Shown piece after piece: positions 9,762 to 21,900 of a DNA stretch of 64,000 nt. The stretch spans positions 8,634,731 to 8,698,730 of the forward strand of contig NC_041008.1 in NCBI RefSeq assembly GCF_004193775.1, written 5' to 3'. Position numbers and translations under genes: made by a program. The DNA comes from Glycine soja. Its lineage: Eukaryota; Streptophyta; Magnoliopsida; Fabales; Fabaceae. The notes beneath the pieces were generated by a model. That model was not told the origin of the DNA. It ran no database searches and saw only the letters and a program-made list of their open reading frames with translations. Numbering within the stretch: the first letter of the stretch is position 1; the number at the start of each line of letters is the position of its first letter.

Positions 9762-12539
9762 TAAATTACTTACTCAAGGTCTGAGATTCAGCATACAGTC
9801 AAATTTCTCAGATACAGCACAACAATAAGCAAAAAGGCTTGAGAGTATACAATGACAAGGAGATGCAAAACTCACCTTTGATGAAGACAGAAATTTATAT
9901 ATGGCACTGATAGTGTGAGATGAAAAAAACAGAAGCAATATTAGATCACAGATAACTAATCTGAAATTGACCAATCGCTAAGTATAAAGCAATACCATAC
10001 CTGTGGAACACTATTTAAATCCCCAGCAATAATAACAGGAATGTTGCCCCATTCTTGTGACAACTTGTATGCTTTATCAAGTAAAAGTCTGACCTATCCA
10101 TTATGTCATGTAGCAAGTTCCCAGAATCAGTAAAATAGATTAGACAACTTAATTAACTATGGAGAATTAAATGCATTTTGTTTGAGTGAGGTAAAACGCT
10201 TTGCACCAACCCTAGCCCAAGAAAAAAATACTATTAAAAAAAAGAAAATGAATCACATACACAAACACAAATGCCTACACATGCAAAATCAGCATAATGC
10301 TACCCATCTAGTTAAGAAAATTCAAGAAGTACCTGGCCCAGTTTGATGTCACCACAATTTGGGTTGAACAACACATGTATATTTCCTACTACAAATCTTC
10401 TTTTTCCGGTGGATGGTGCTCTATAGATGTAGATCAAATTACGAAAATCATTGGCCATGAAATAGGCACCATGTGTATGTGTGTGTAAGCAAATGGGAAT
10501 ACATGAGTGTATTATGTGTATACATTATTCTTTCCAAAATTTTCAGTTTTAAACTAGCTTTGTTGCTAAAAATTAGAGATAACATAAAGGTTTTAAGAAG
10601 AGTAGGAAATAATAGAAACTAGTAAAATGGTATACATTAGTAAATAGTAACCATTCCAGGGTAATGAAATGGAAACACTTTCCAAGTGTTATACAAAAGA
10701 TATGTCAAAGACAACAAACAATTGTGTTCATACTACCCATTTTAGACATCTAAAACTTACATTGATGTTAGGTTACATGCGTCAGATTCTTTTTTTTCAT
10801 GGTTTGCCTGTACATTGATAATGAAATAAAGAGTAATAAGATATAAAACCAAAACCTAAAACAATAGGTTTCATTGCAGCGAGAACTCATGTAGGCATAG
10901 TATACAGGAGGTAAAACAGACTTTAAGAGCAAGGGTAAAAATATGCATCACAGATCATAAATTCTTCTAATAAAAGGCAACAGAGCAAATATAAAACATA
11001 GGAGGGAAACAACTTAGAAAAATAGAAAACAATACCTCAAAAACACAAAGCTGAGCAACATTGTTACGCATACCAAATCTTTGAAACTCTATATCTTCTT
11101 GATGCAAAAGCTTGAATCTGCTTTCACATTCCAAACTATACTTTAATTAGGCCAAATAAAGAATATTTTCTCAATTGCTATGTTCTATTAGCACATTTTG
11201 TAGCTATTGGTATTCTGTTGCATCAAGGAATACTTAGGCATATCATTTACTTATTGTCAAAGGTCAACATTGTAAGATATTAAATAAATTGATTAATATA
11301 GGATACAAAAACTCAATTACTTATGGGTAAGGCAAACCTACAAATTGTCTTTCCAAAATACAGCACATCCATTTAGTGCTTCTCCTGTGTGAGCCTGTGG
11401 CAAATGAAAATAATGACCCAGATAAGTTACTTGATTAAATATTTGGACTTTTACAACTTATACATAGTTCAAATAGGTATGTAATATACCTTGTAAACAC
11501 CTTTAAAGCCACTGTTCTGGAAAAGATCATCTAGATCATTAAAATGATCAACCTCCTTCAGAAACAAAATTTATGAGAAAGCAATTCTTGACAATCCAAT
11601 TCTACGATGCACGAAGTTAGCTAACAATTTCAAGCAGGGAATAAATACAAAATCGGGTAAAATTAAGATGTTTGAGCCAACTGGAATTAACATCAGTGTA
11701 ACTTGTATCCCAACAAATCCTATGTAACATGCTTAGAATATCAGAGTCACTAGCTACTCTTTTCTACCTTTCAAAGCTCAATAGAGATGCATAAATCCTA
11801 GTGATAAGAAATGATTTAATGTTTGTAACAAGGTAACAAGTAGTGCTGTTATTCAATGTATAACAAAAGAAAGGACTATTAAACTACCTGGAAACACAGT
11901 ATGCTGGCATTATAGTTATTAATCTATTCAAGTATGAGCCTTTTCCACCTTTCCCACTCCAAGAAACTATGTGGAATGTTAGAATACAGATCTGGATGGA
12001 ATTGTTCAAAATAGTAACTATGAGGTAAGCACAATATAATCTAAAGTTTAAATGACAAAAGGTTAACAGTGGCACTGGCACCCAAATGTAGAGTAAAGTA
12101 TTAGCTACCTTCATCATGGACTGTTCGTTAATGTAAAAAGAAAAAAAAATACCCGTAAGCAAGCAAATTCCATCTTCTTTACATTTGTGCAAATTTTTAT
12201 CTATTTATTTATTTTGTTGATAAATATACCATCCCTCCTCCTAAAGCAACTGCAATTTGGGAGAAGGCACTGACCAAAATGTATTTGAATATGTAGAATG
12301 GCATCTGGCGATTAAATTCTCCACTTTTTACATTTGGTGACAATCTCTACCAGAGAAATGTATGTAAAACTAAAATGCTAACCTTTTCCTTGGCAGGAAA
12401 ATAACCACAACAAATTGTATTCACTTTTCTACACAATTAGACGGAAGCACCAAAACAAACACACCCACATGTGTGATAAATTTGGATGCCATTTGAATAC
12501 ACAATTTCATAGTGAAATAGAATTCAAAGTAATTATCTT

Positions 12540-13265
12540 TTTCCTCCAAAAGCATGCAAATTTCTTGTAATTCTGACCGATGCAATTGGAACAATCTTTC
12601 AAAGAGAAAACCCATCTCCTGGAACACACTCCGCAATTGTAAACAGGTAGATGGTGGCGGACCGGTGGCGGCATGTGAAATCAACTAGGTCTAGGATTTC
12701 ATATTCACTTAGGAAGACAGTTATTGCTTCTTGGGGACACACAGTAGGGTGTCATTCACGGGTAGCTATTTTACATATCTTTCCATATCATCATGTAGGT
12801 AGCATTCATAGAGAGAATCCACGCAGAACACACAAATAAGATACCATTTAGGCGTTTACTAATTGCCACAAAACATTAATTAATTCAAATGTCTCTTCCT
12901 TCACCTAAGCCCTCCACCAAATCAAATAAAATTCCTCAATTCTACAAAGTTGATATCGGAATCCATCAATTGGTACCTATCTTAATCAATTGTGTATCTG
13001 TATGGCTTTTTGTATATTCCAAAAGGGCTTTTTCTATAATTTTGAATCCTCTCTCTGTTCTTATTTCCTCACATTTCCACACAATATTACACAAACGGAA
13101 CACAATTGGCAGCGAATGCAGAATTTCAAAGTACAATAGAATTCGAATTAATGATTATTTACAAAAGAAGATAGATAGGTATGTAATGCTGTATTTGAAA
13201 TTCTGACCGTGCAATTGGAAGAGTCTTTGGAAGAGAAAACCTATCTCTTACAACATTCCAACGGA
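12540..13265. repeat. Diverged local direct duplication
   Basis: A block around 12520-12640 (TAGAATTC, TTCTGACCGATGCAATTGG, AAGAGAAAACCCATCTC) recurs at about 13130-13260 (TAGAATTCG, TTCTGACCGTGCAATTGG, AAGAGAAAACCTATCTC). The spacing is close to 630 bases. The copies differ by substitutions and small indels. Both lie where the 5' end of the CCR4-like gene would be expected. Confidence 0.65.
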
Positions 13266-13333
13266 GAACGTCTTCTTCTCCGTTTGGACGGAGAAGTTTC
13301 CGGTGGAGGCCTCCCACGCTTGCGCCGCACCAT
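13252..13333 (-). pseudogene. Possible first coding exon of the CCR4-like pseudogene
   Basis: An ATG at 13333 on the minus strand opens a very basic stretch, MVRRKRGRPPPETSPSKRRR, that ends at a good donor, AATGTT|GTAAGAG. The basic start would suit a nuclear or RNA-associated protein, and the exon lies upstream of the CCR4-like exons on the same strand. No exon was recognised between it and 12017, so the link is inferred from position only. Confidence 0.35.
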
Positions 13334-16300
13334 AGTTGCTCCGGTTCAAGGCACCTATTATATTATTAATTAATTTATAATTACATTAAAATCATAATTT
13401 AATTTGAATGATTAATATGGTGTAAAGTTTTTTCACACTCATTTAATCATTAATTATCAAATTTTATTAATTTTTATAATAATTATTTTATATTTTAAAT
13501 ACATATATTATATATGGAATGATTTCTGGTTTTTTTAGTAAACGGAATAATTTTTTATTGGTTAGCAATCTAAAAAATTTACACTAATAATACAAGAAAA
13601 TTTAATTATTAAAAAATAAATATCAGACCATGATAATTTTGTATTTTTCTTATATTTATCATATTACTACACAAATTTATTTTACCATTTCAATATTAGA
13701 TTTAAAAAATTGAAGTGAATAATTACTGTGTCAAATGAATTTATTATTTATTATAAAATATTGTTTTTTTATAATTATATTGAATATACATCATTTCAAT
13801 CTATGAGTGATTATTATCAAATTTAAAAGTGTGATGTGAAATTTGTTATATAGTAATCTTTTAGTTTCATAATATCAATTTTTTTTATATGATTGTGTAA
13901 TATATTTTTTATTTTTCTAATTAATGATTCATTAATTCTTTTTATGTATTAGTCTCACTAAGTATTTATTAAGATATTTTTGAAAAAAAGTATCTAATTT
14001 ATGTTTAATAAAATTAGTTAAAAAACTGACAAAAAATTCAAAAGTTGAAAAATGTAAAATAAAATTAAAACAATTAAATGATGAGTTATTTAAAAATAGT
14101 AATAAGGAAATTAAATAAATATGTTGAGGATAAAAATAAAAGAAAATATAAAAAATTAGAAGTGATAAGTTAGAGTTTTAAAAAAATATTATTTGAAGTA
14201 ATATTAAAAAATTATTAAAAAAAATTATTTACTCAATAATCAAATAAATTTTTTAACTAATAAAAAACTATTAAAAATATAATCTTAATATAACATTAAT
14301 TTTATAAAACGACACATATTTTAAAATGAATTTTTTTTCTTTCCAAAACGTCATATATATTATTCTGAACAAAAAAAAGTAATATAGAAAGAAAACATGT
14401 CACCTTCACACCAGATAATTACACACATCACATCATTATCGGAAAATTTAAAAGTCTCAGTAGAAGAAAATAAGAGGGACATGTACATTGTGAGAAATGT
14501 CTTGGACATTCCTTTCACACACTCTCGGGAGCATACTAGGCTAGGAGAATCGAAAAAATTATACTAAGTGAATGTTTCTTGACATATACTTGCTCATAAC
14601 GTTACTCTTATTTCCTTCTGTTTTTGCTCAGACTCATATTAAATGACTACATCGGTTCCAGGCGTTGGAAAAAGAGGTTTGGCTCATCGTGTATGGAAGC
14701 AAAGTTGGAAGGAAGCGCGCCTTTACCAACAAGGCAACAAATATGCATATCATTGAAGTTCGTATTAGTGAATAGATAACCTAAATCGGTCCTAGATTGT
14801 GTCTTATTCCCTGTGTTTTAGTGTGTATTACTTTTCTCACTGAGGAGTTTGGAATGTTTATACAATTTGTTTTGCGCGGTGAGTGAGTGTTAAAAGTGTG
14901 TATTGCTTTTCTTTCATCTTTCGAAATTGTATAAACAAAAAAATTGAACAAAAATAAATGAGAGATTAAAAATAAACAAACATTTTTATAGGAACTAAAA
15001 ATATAAAAAAAATATTAATAAAAATTTAAGAATAATAAATTTATTTTGAGAGATTAAAATTAGAATATGAAAAAATTGAGAGAATGAGAAATTAATTTAA
15101 GTATAAATAAATAACATACAAACATTTTATCACTTACATATATTCACCGTGATTATCGGCAACAAATTTATCATGGATATCCTGGGATCCCGTTATAAAT
15201 CTACAAAACATATCTGATCGATCTGTTACATTCATATCTCATTACACACAACAGGTGTCATAAGTTAGCTTGCTCTTATTGTTCCATCAAACTCTTGAAG
15301 ATTTCATTAAATCATCATCAAATTGACATTGTATTAAGATTCCCTCTATATTACCCCGAGTTACTGTGTAGTAGCACCAAAGTTTGTTCCCTCTGTGCCT
15401 GTCTGTGTCTCCTTTTTCCCTCCCTTTTGTTTGTAAATTTACACGAAAGGATAAGATCGTCATGGCACCCGTGACAGGCAATTTATTGAAAGGTAAGTTG
15501 TAGAAGGGTGCTAAAGGAGGCTCTTGGAAGAGACTGGTCACTGTTCATAGTATTGCACAACCAGTACAAAATTAAATAGCAACATTTTTGGCTGCATCTA
15601 TATGTGTCTATGTGCAATTTGTGGTTTTGATGAATAGAAAATTTATATATGGGCCCAAATAAAATGTAGGAAATTTGATGGTAAACTATTCTTTGGACTG
15701 ATTCCTAGAATGTCACATTTGTAGTTAATTTGTTACAATTTCACTATCTAATTGCTCTTGTATATGTTTTCACATCAAAATTGCCTCTCATGTATGGAAA
15801 CTTGAGTGAAGATATTGATTTATAAGTATAACCCATTGACAGGACATATCCATTTCAGTCTCTTGGTTGTGGTTATATACATCAATCAAGTAAATCATCC
15901 CCATTTATGTATAATTAAGATCAATGCTTATAAAGCCCACAAATTGGAAAATCATGTGATTGGCCAATAATGGTATGGTTGGTGGGACTTTAATGTTTGA
16001 AAAATTTGAGCCACCGGTGTAAAGATAAAAAAGAGAAAACAAGGTTCAATCCACACATACTAAATTTAACCATATTTTGGACACACTCAATAACAAAACA
16101 CAAAGCATAAATTTATTTCTGGTTGAAATTTCTCGAAACAAAAGTACCAAATTCTAAAGCTGAACTCTTCCAAATTAGTCAACCGGAGCCATATATTATT
16201 CAAACACAGGGCTGCATCTATTGGTGGAAAATGCACCGTTACAAATGAGAAGTTGAAGGCAACCACAGGCGAAGTGAAAGCAACGTGAAGTGAGGACCAC

Positions 16301-17091
16301 AGAAAGGAATTATTGAATTGCAGTTGCAACACAACAAAAAAGGTCTTACTCTAACACACACCAACAACACTGACACTAGTAGACCCTCACACATAACCTG
16401 TTGGATCCACTAGAAATCCCATAAAAGGAAAGGCAACCAATAAGAATTTAGAGAACAAGATGAACATCAAAGCTCCAGCCAATGAGCTTTGCGATGAGAC
16501 CAAGTCGTGGGTCCCTAAGGCTTTCACCCAATGTCCTGTAGCAAATTACTAATGTTACATGGGCCTTGATTATATTTGGATAAATTATTACATAATTTAG
16601 GATGATTATGGTCTTAAGTCTTACCTAATTAATCTATGTATGCATGACACATAATTAAATTAATTAAAATCTTTTTTGTAAATTAAAAATCTTAGTTATA
16701 TATGTCAAATAAAGATTAATCAACCATGTACACGTAAATGTCTGATAATCAAAAATTGAAGTCTTCATTATATCTCAAGTAAAAATTAGTCAGAATCATG
16801 AATTAACACGTAATGATTTGAGAACCATAGATTTGCAGTAGTCTTAAAGCTATGTAATAGTTTCTCGTTACACTGGGGGGGCAAGGAACCAAGTAAGAAC
16901 AAACTATAAGACCCCACTGTGCTTCACTCTCATCACATTTTCAAGTTTCAGCATAACCAATAATTGAATTTGAATCATTTGGGTCTCTAGACACAAACAC
17001 TACCCCCTCTTTCCCCCTCCTCAACATTGTTATGATCCCTTGTTGGTAACCATTCCATTTGCACTTGTCTTTGCAACCAAAAACAAGCTCT
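13334..17091. other. AT-rich intergenic DNA and COL promoter region
   Basis: No gene is recognised. A short GC-richer patch at 14640-14760 has a reading frame of about 45 codons that I could not match. The final 200 bases are the probable COL promoter and leader. ACTATAAGACC near 16902 could act as its TATA box, followed by CT-rich leader sequence. Confidence 0.5.
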
Positions 17092-18981
17092 ATGACCAAC
17101 GAAATGAAAGAAGCAAGTGCCTTAGGAGCTAGAACAGCACGAGCATGCGAGAGCTGCCTAAAAGTAAGAGCACGGTGGTATTGTGCAGCTGATGATGCAT
17201 TCCTTTGCCATGGCTGTGACAACATGGTTCACTCAGCAAACCAATTAGCAAGTAGACACGAAAGGGTTAAGCTTCAAACTGCATCCTCTAAGGTCAACTA
17301 CTCAGTGACCCCTAAGGTAGCATGGCACAGTGGATTCACACGCAAGGCAAGAACGCCACGCCACAACAACAACAGACACTCATCATTGAAACAACAACAA
17401 CAAAAAAAACCATTACATGAAGAACGAGGAGAGGAAGAAGTGTTTTTCAATAACACTATTAGTCTTCTTCCCCTTGTGCCTGAGCTTGGAAGTGAAGAGC
17501 CATTGCTTAATGATGAGACTGAGGAGCAACTACTGTGTCGCGTGCCGGTGTTTGATGCTGAGCTTTGTAGCATATACAATGAAGTGAAGGACGAGGTTGT
17601 AGCTGCTGGTGAAGAAGCCTTGGACTTGGAAAACTTTTCTTCCGAGTTTCTTCCATCAGATACGGACCTTGCTGAGTTTACTGCTGATGTGAAAAGCTTT
17701 CTTGGAAACGGGGCTGATGAGGATTCACCTGATGATGATGAGCACGTGAAAGAATCAGAACTACTGATTCTTGATTGCAAAGAAGAAGAAGGAGATGAGG
17801 AAATGGATGAATGTATTGATGGAGTACTAATTGGAGCCAAAGATGCAATGGTGAAGGTCAAAGATGAAGAAGAACTTGATGCTGATGATGACACAGCTTG
17901 CCATTTGGATTCGATTCTTGATATGAACGGCGAGGCATTTAATTGGAATATTGTTGAATCAGAATCACCTGCACAGGCACAAGAAGATGAAGTGAGTAAA
18001 GTGGGAACTAAGAAGGACATATTTTTGAGATTAAACTATGAAGAAGTCATTACTGCTTGGGCAAGTCAAGGTTCTCCATGGACTAATGGGACCCCACCTA
18101 AGTTCTTCAACTCTGATGATTGCTGGCTAGACTTCTTGGTAAATTCTCTTCAACCCTCTTTGCTTATTCATGCAGCAGTGTTATCTTCTTGCGTGTTTGG
18201 TTCAACTTATTTTTATGAGAATAACTTTTTGATCAGTTTTTCTTATAGTATCATAGCCGGTCTCTTATCTAGCTAAAGGAGGAAGGTTGTGTTACGTCAT
18301 CAGTAGCCAACGTAAAATTCGTTGATATACCTCAAATCCATTCATAGTGGGGTTGTGTTATGCCTTCGGTAAACAATAATGTCAAATTCGTCGATATACC
18401 TAAAATCACTCATAGTCTCATATCTGGCTAAAGGAGAAAGGTTGTGTTACGTCTTCAGTAACCAATGTAAAATTCGTCTATATATACCAAACATGAATCA
18501 CTCAAAAGAAAGCTATTGTTTTTTATTTTAAAAAAAGTCTCAACAAGAATGCAGCTACTCAATTGTATTGTATAGGTGAGTGTATATAGCTCCTTATTAC
18601 ATAGTTTTGTTTTTGTTTTTGTTGAATTTGTTGCAACCGAAAATATTTAGTTTTTGAAAAATTTAGAATGACCTTTTACATTCTTTTGAAGCTCAAACTT
18701 GATGATCACTGTTTGACATGGAAGTTTTTTTTTTGTTAATTAAGGGTTCGAATGGTGGGAATGTTCAATGCTGTTATGGGGCAGTGGGAAGCTTAAGGGT
18801 GCATGCAGATGGGGGAAGGGAAGCAAGAGTGTCAAGGTACCGAGAGAAGAGAAGAACGCGTTTATTTGCAAAGAAGATAAGGTATGAAGTGAGGAAGTTG
18901 AACGCGGAGAAAAGACCTAGAATGAAAGGTCGATTTGTGAAGAGGACACCCTTTGTTGGAGCCACTGCGTTGCCAGCTTAA
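17092..18981 (+). CDS. COL16-like: CONSTANS-like zinc-finger protein, one B-box plus CCT (COL6/COL16 type)
   Basis: Two coding exons (17092-18138 and 18745-18981) join in phase at FL|GS and give 427 residues. Residues 19-60 form a single B-box zinc finger: CESC, eight residues, C, seven residues, CHGC, then two histidines (MVHSAN and SRH). The middle is acidic, with runs of Asp and Glu. Residues about 374-416 form the CCT domain, starting [20 protein letters not shown] and continuing [20 protein letters not shown], which binds DNA/NF-Y and directs nuclear import. One B-box with an intron just before CCT is typical of group II COL proteins (BBX14-17), which act in light signalling, chlorophyll accumulation and leaf traits. 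The ATG at 17092 is the first in frame; the frame is open upstream without an ATG. The intron carries a tandem repeat. Confidence 0.95.
18266..18505. repeat. Three-copy tandem repeat in the COL intron
   Basis: GGTTGTGTTACGTC starts at 18285, 18351 (as GGTTGTGTTATGCC) and 18440. Each is followed by a TCAGTAACCAA-like stretch and AAATTCGTCGATATACC. Copies one and three also share a preceding CTAGCTAAAGGAG-type lead. Spacing is 66 and 89 bases, so the middle copy lacks about 23 bases. Confidence 0.85.
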
Positions 18982-21900
18982 TCATCAATCACCACTGACA
19001 TGATTGATCATCAAAGTGATCAAATAAATGGTTAACTTTTCCAAGTTTGATTTTATGGAAAAGTTAGTTTGATTAATTATTAGTTACTAGGTTTTGCCAT
19101 GTATGTACATTATCATCACTAGGTCAGGTTTCTCTTGCTTGGGATATTTATTGCTTTCTCTAGCAGGTCTAGCTAGTACTAATGGAAATGGTAGCCCCTC
19201 TCAGCATGTTGAAGACTTTGGTAATCAATTTCGGGAGCCCTTTTTCAATGTTGCTTAATTATGATATATATAAGAATCTGTAATTAATCTATGCTGATGT
19301 TATGTTTACCTTTAACTCTGAGGGTACTGATTAACAGTGTTTAATATCAGGTACTTATATGTACAAGTTTTACATCTGCTATGCATAGGAATTGAAGAAG
19401 AAGAACGAAAGCAAACAGGTGAAATTAAATGGACTATATAAAAGATTAAAATACTCTTCAAATATTTGAACTAATTCACTATCAAATGTTATAAGAACAG
19501 ATACACATATGGAAAGTCTTAACTTTATTTCAACGGTGGATACAAATAATAGCTTACACATATGGCATAAACTTATATATAGAGACTAATTAACAAGCAT
19601 ACTAAAGAACATATATCAGTTATATATGTAATTTAAATAACAATTAATGAGCGTTGCACCCAACTAACAATCAATTAATTTCTCTTAAATTGCTAAAATT
19701 TTGATACTGATATCATAGTGAATATATAATTTCTAATTAAACCTCACTGAAATATGTTGTTATCAACCAGCTTGATGCTATGAGCTTTGGAGATTTGTTG
19801 GTTCTCCCAAGTTTGTCGGTTTAGAGATTGGTTGGTTCTTTCAATTTCGTGGCCGGGCTTGATTAGTTCTAGATTTGTAAGACTATCTAAGTGTTTTTAG
19901 TTACATGAATCAACTAACATTTTTTGTTTTGTTTACATGAACCAATTAACTTAAACCACTATATTTCAAGTCAATTCAAATTCGCTCCTGCATATACCTA
20001 ACCACTAGAGGACAAAAATGTGGCCTAATGTATGGTAAAGCTGTCTTCTTGGTGAGCTAAGAAAATACAAACGTTAAGAGCATCCTACCTTATCTATGAT
20101 TTATGTTCTATTTCTACTCTATTTATAATTATATGTGAGTCAATTTTATGCAAAAGTTTTATAAAGTGCTTGTCATTATTTTATATATGATCTTTTTTTT
20201 TTATAAAAAAAAACAGACATTCCTTTCATAAACAAATCCAAAATTGATTTTCAGTACCCTAGATAAAAATGACATTTTGACCAATAAATTAGATTCATGA
20301 AATCCCTCCTTAAATTATTAATACCAGTAATTCTCCAGAATTTGACCAATAAATCAATATACATTTGATAGAAAATCATTTGTATTTTTTAAAAGTCAAA
20401 TCAGTAATTTCTTTAAAAAAAAAATAGTATCAAACTTGAATTTTGAAAGCTTATCCGCATTCTTGTTTGTTTTTGTTTTTTAGTTCTGAATAAATTTTTC
20501 ATAAACACTTACCGGGGAAAATTAGGGAGATAACATGAATTAAACTTCTCACATAACTTAAAATTAACTTATGATCCATTTAAACTTTTAGAAAAGTTAA
20601 ATAAGTGAGCTTTTATAAAAGTTAAAGTGCTTAAGTTATGAAAGAAATTTAATTTATTTTATCTTTTTATTTTTTTCTATAAGTGTGTATGAAGAAGTAT
20701 TTTTTTTACTCTTCTTATACTAATAATTCTCTTTGGATTCTGATAAATTTAAATTTATTCAATTCTCATGCAACTATGATTGATTGGAAAATTAATTTTT
20801 TTAACATGTTTTTTATCTACCACAAAATTCCTTTATCCAATAATTTTTATGACTAAGTCATGGATTGAGAATTATTACTCACATAGTTAACATGAAAGAC
20901 AAAAATTTGTGAAAATATTTTGAGGTCCTGTCAAAGAGTCAAAGTAGTAATTATGATTGTTACCAAAAATGAATATGTCTTGTCTTTCAAATCATAACAT
21001 GTTTTATCAACAAGTTGTTGGTATAAATAATTTTAGGTTTCAGTTTCCCTAAGTAAAGTTTGAAATTCAAATCCTAAGAATGAAAAAAATATGTGATTGA
21101 AAGATGAGACTTCACTAAAGATATTCAATTAAATTCTTCTACGGAGATTAATCATAAACAAAACTCAATTATAACATGTTTATGACTTCAAGTGTTTTAT
21201 AATAATGTTCAATTATTTAAAGGTTTCTTTGAGGTAATTATTTGAATGTTATCTATATCTTTGTTCGGATGTTTGTAATCTTTTAAAATTCATGATGTAG
21301 TGGCTAATAATTTGCTTATGATGAAAAAGATATTTAGTTTTATTTTTATGGAGAATGGAATATTTAAACTTTTAATTGTGTGTGTCGGTAAGTTCAATCT
21401 ATTTTGTTGAGTGTATACATCTAACTCATGAATTTATTATGACTTAGAGAAAAAAAATCATGAAAAATACATGTGATCTTGTTAAAAAAAGAAGGGTACC
21501 TTCTTACCCTATGCTATGCATGCACCAAGTAGTTATTGTTAAGGTTCCTAGGTCATGTGTGGTTTTCAGTCAGGAGATTCCAATATCTATTCAAAAAATA
21601 AAACTAAAAAGGTCTTTTATTTAATTTTCAATTAGGTTGAAATAGATAAATTTGCAAAATAAAATTAGTTTAAACTTAAAGTTTACAAACCTTAATTTAA
21701 TCCAAACATTTACTTAAATATGAATATTTTTATTTTTTTGAGTTTATACTAGGCCCTTGCATATCTACCATAAGAAGTATAATTTTGTGATTAAAATGAA
21801 TGGTTAAGATGAGTGGTTAAACAAGAATAATCTTGTGCATCTGAGTTCAATATGATGAATTTCTCCCAGTTTAATAATAATTACCATAAGTAGAGCCTCT

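Larger units (their letters stand above)
7856..12017 (-). pseudogene. CCR4-like deadenylase (CCR4 homolog 5 type), multi-exon, disrupted
   Basis: Ten exons of an EEP-fold poly(A) nuclease are in order on the minus strand: 12017-11888, 11555-11490, 11394-11342, 11117-11036, 10420-10333, 10093-10001, about 9905-9875, 9372-9278, 8633-8504, 8290-8205, 8122-8038 and 7924-7856 (some may be subdivided). They read PDLYSNIPHSFLEWERWKRL, NASILCFQ, EVDHFNDLDDLFQNSGFKG, GCAVFWKDNLFKLLHQEDIE, RRFVVGNIHVLFNPN, IPVIIAGDLNSVPQ, AIYKFLSSSK, LYRWSVEELRLASGEEGV, TSYHSKFMGTVDYIWHSEDL and KWGSDHLAVVCEVAF. Catalytic landmarks (QEVDHF, GDLNS, SDHLAV) remain. Three lesions break it: TAG for a Glu codon in the LILE-INNY motif of the first exon, TAG after VFRS in the 9372-9278 exon, and loss of two bases at the acceptor before AIYKF, shifting the frame. 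The N-terminal exons are uncertain. Most introns keep GT-AG ends, so decay looks recent. Confidence 0.85.

Noticed and set aside
14640..14780. GC-richer patch with a frame reading EVWLIVYGSKVGRKRAFTN
   Set aside because: I could not place it in any family, and no adjoining exons were seen.
17298..18020. 240-codon minus-strand frame opposite the COL gene
   Set aside because: It is the antisense of the acidic COL exon (serine-rich mirror of Asp/Glu codons), with no independent evidence.
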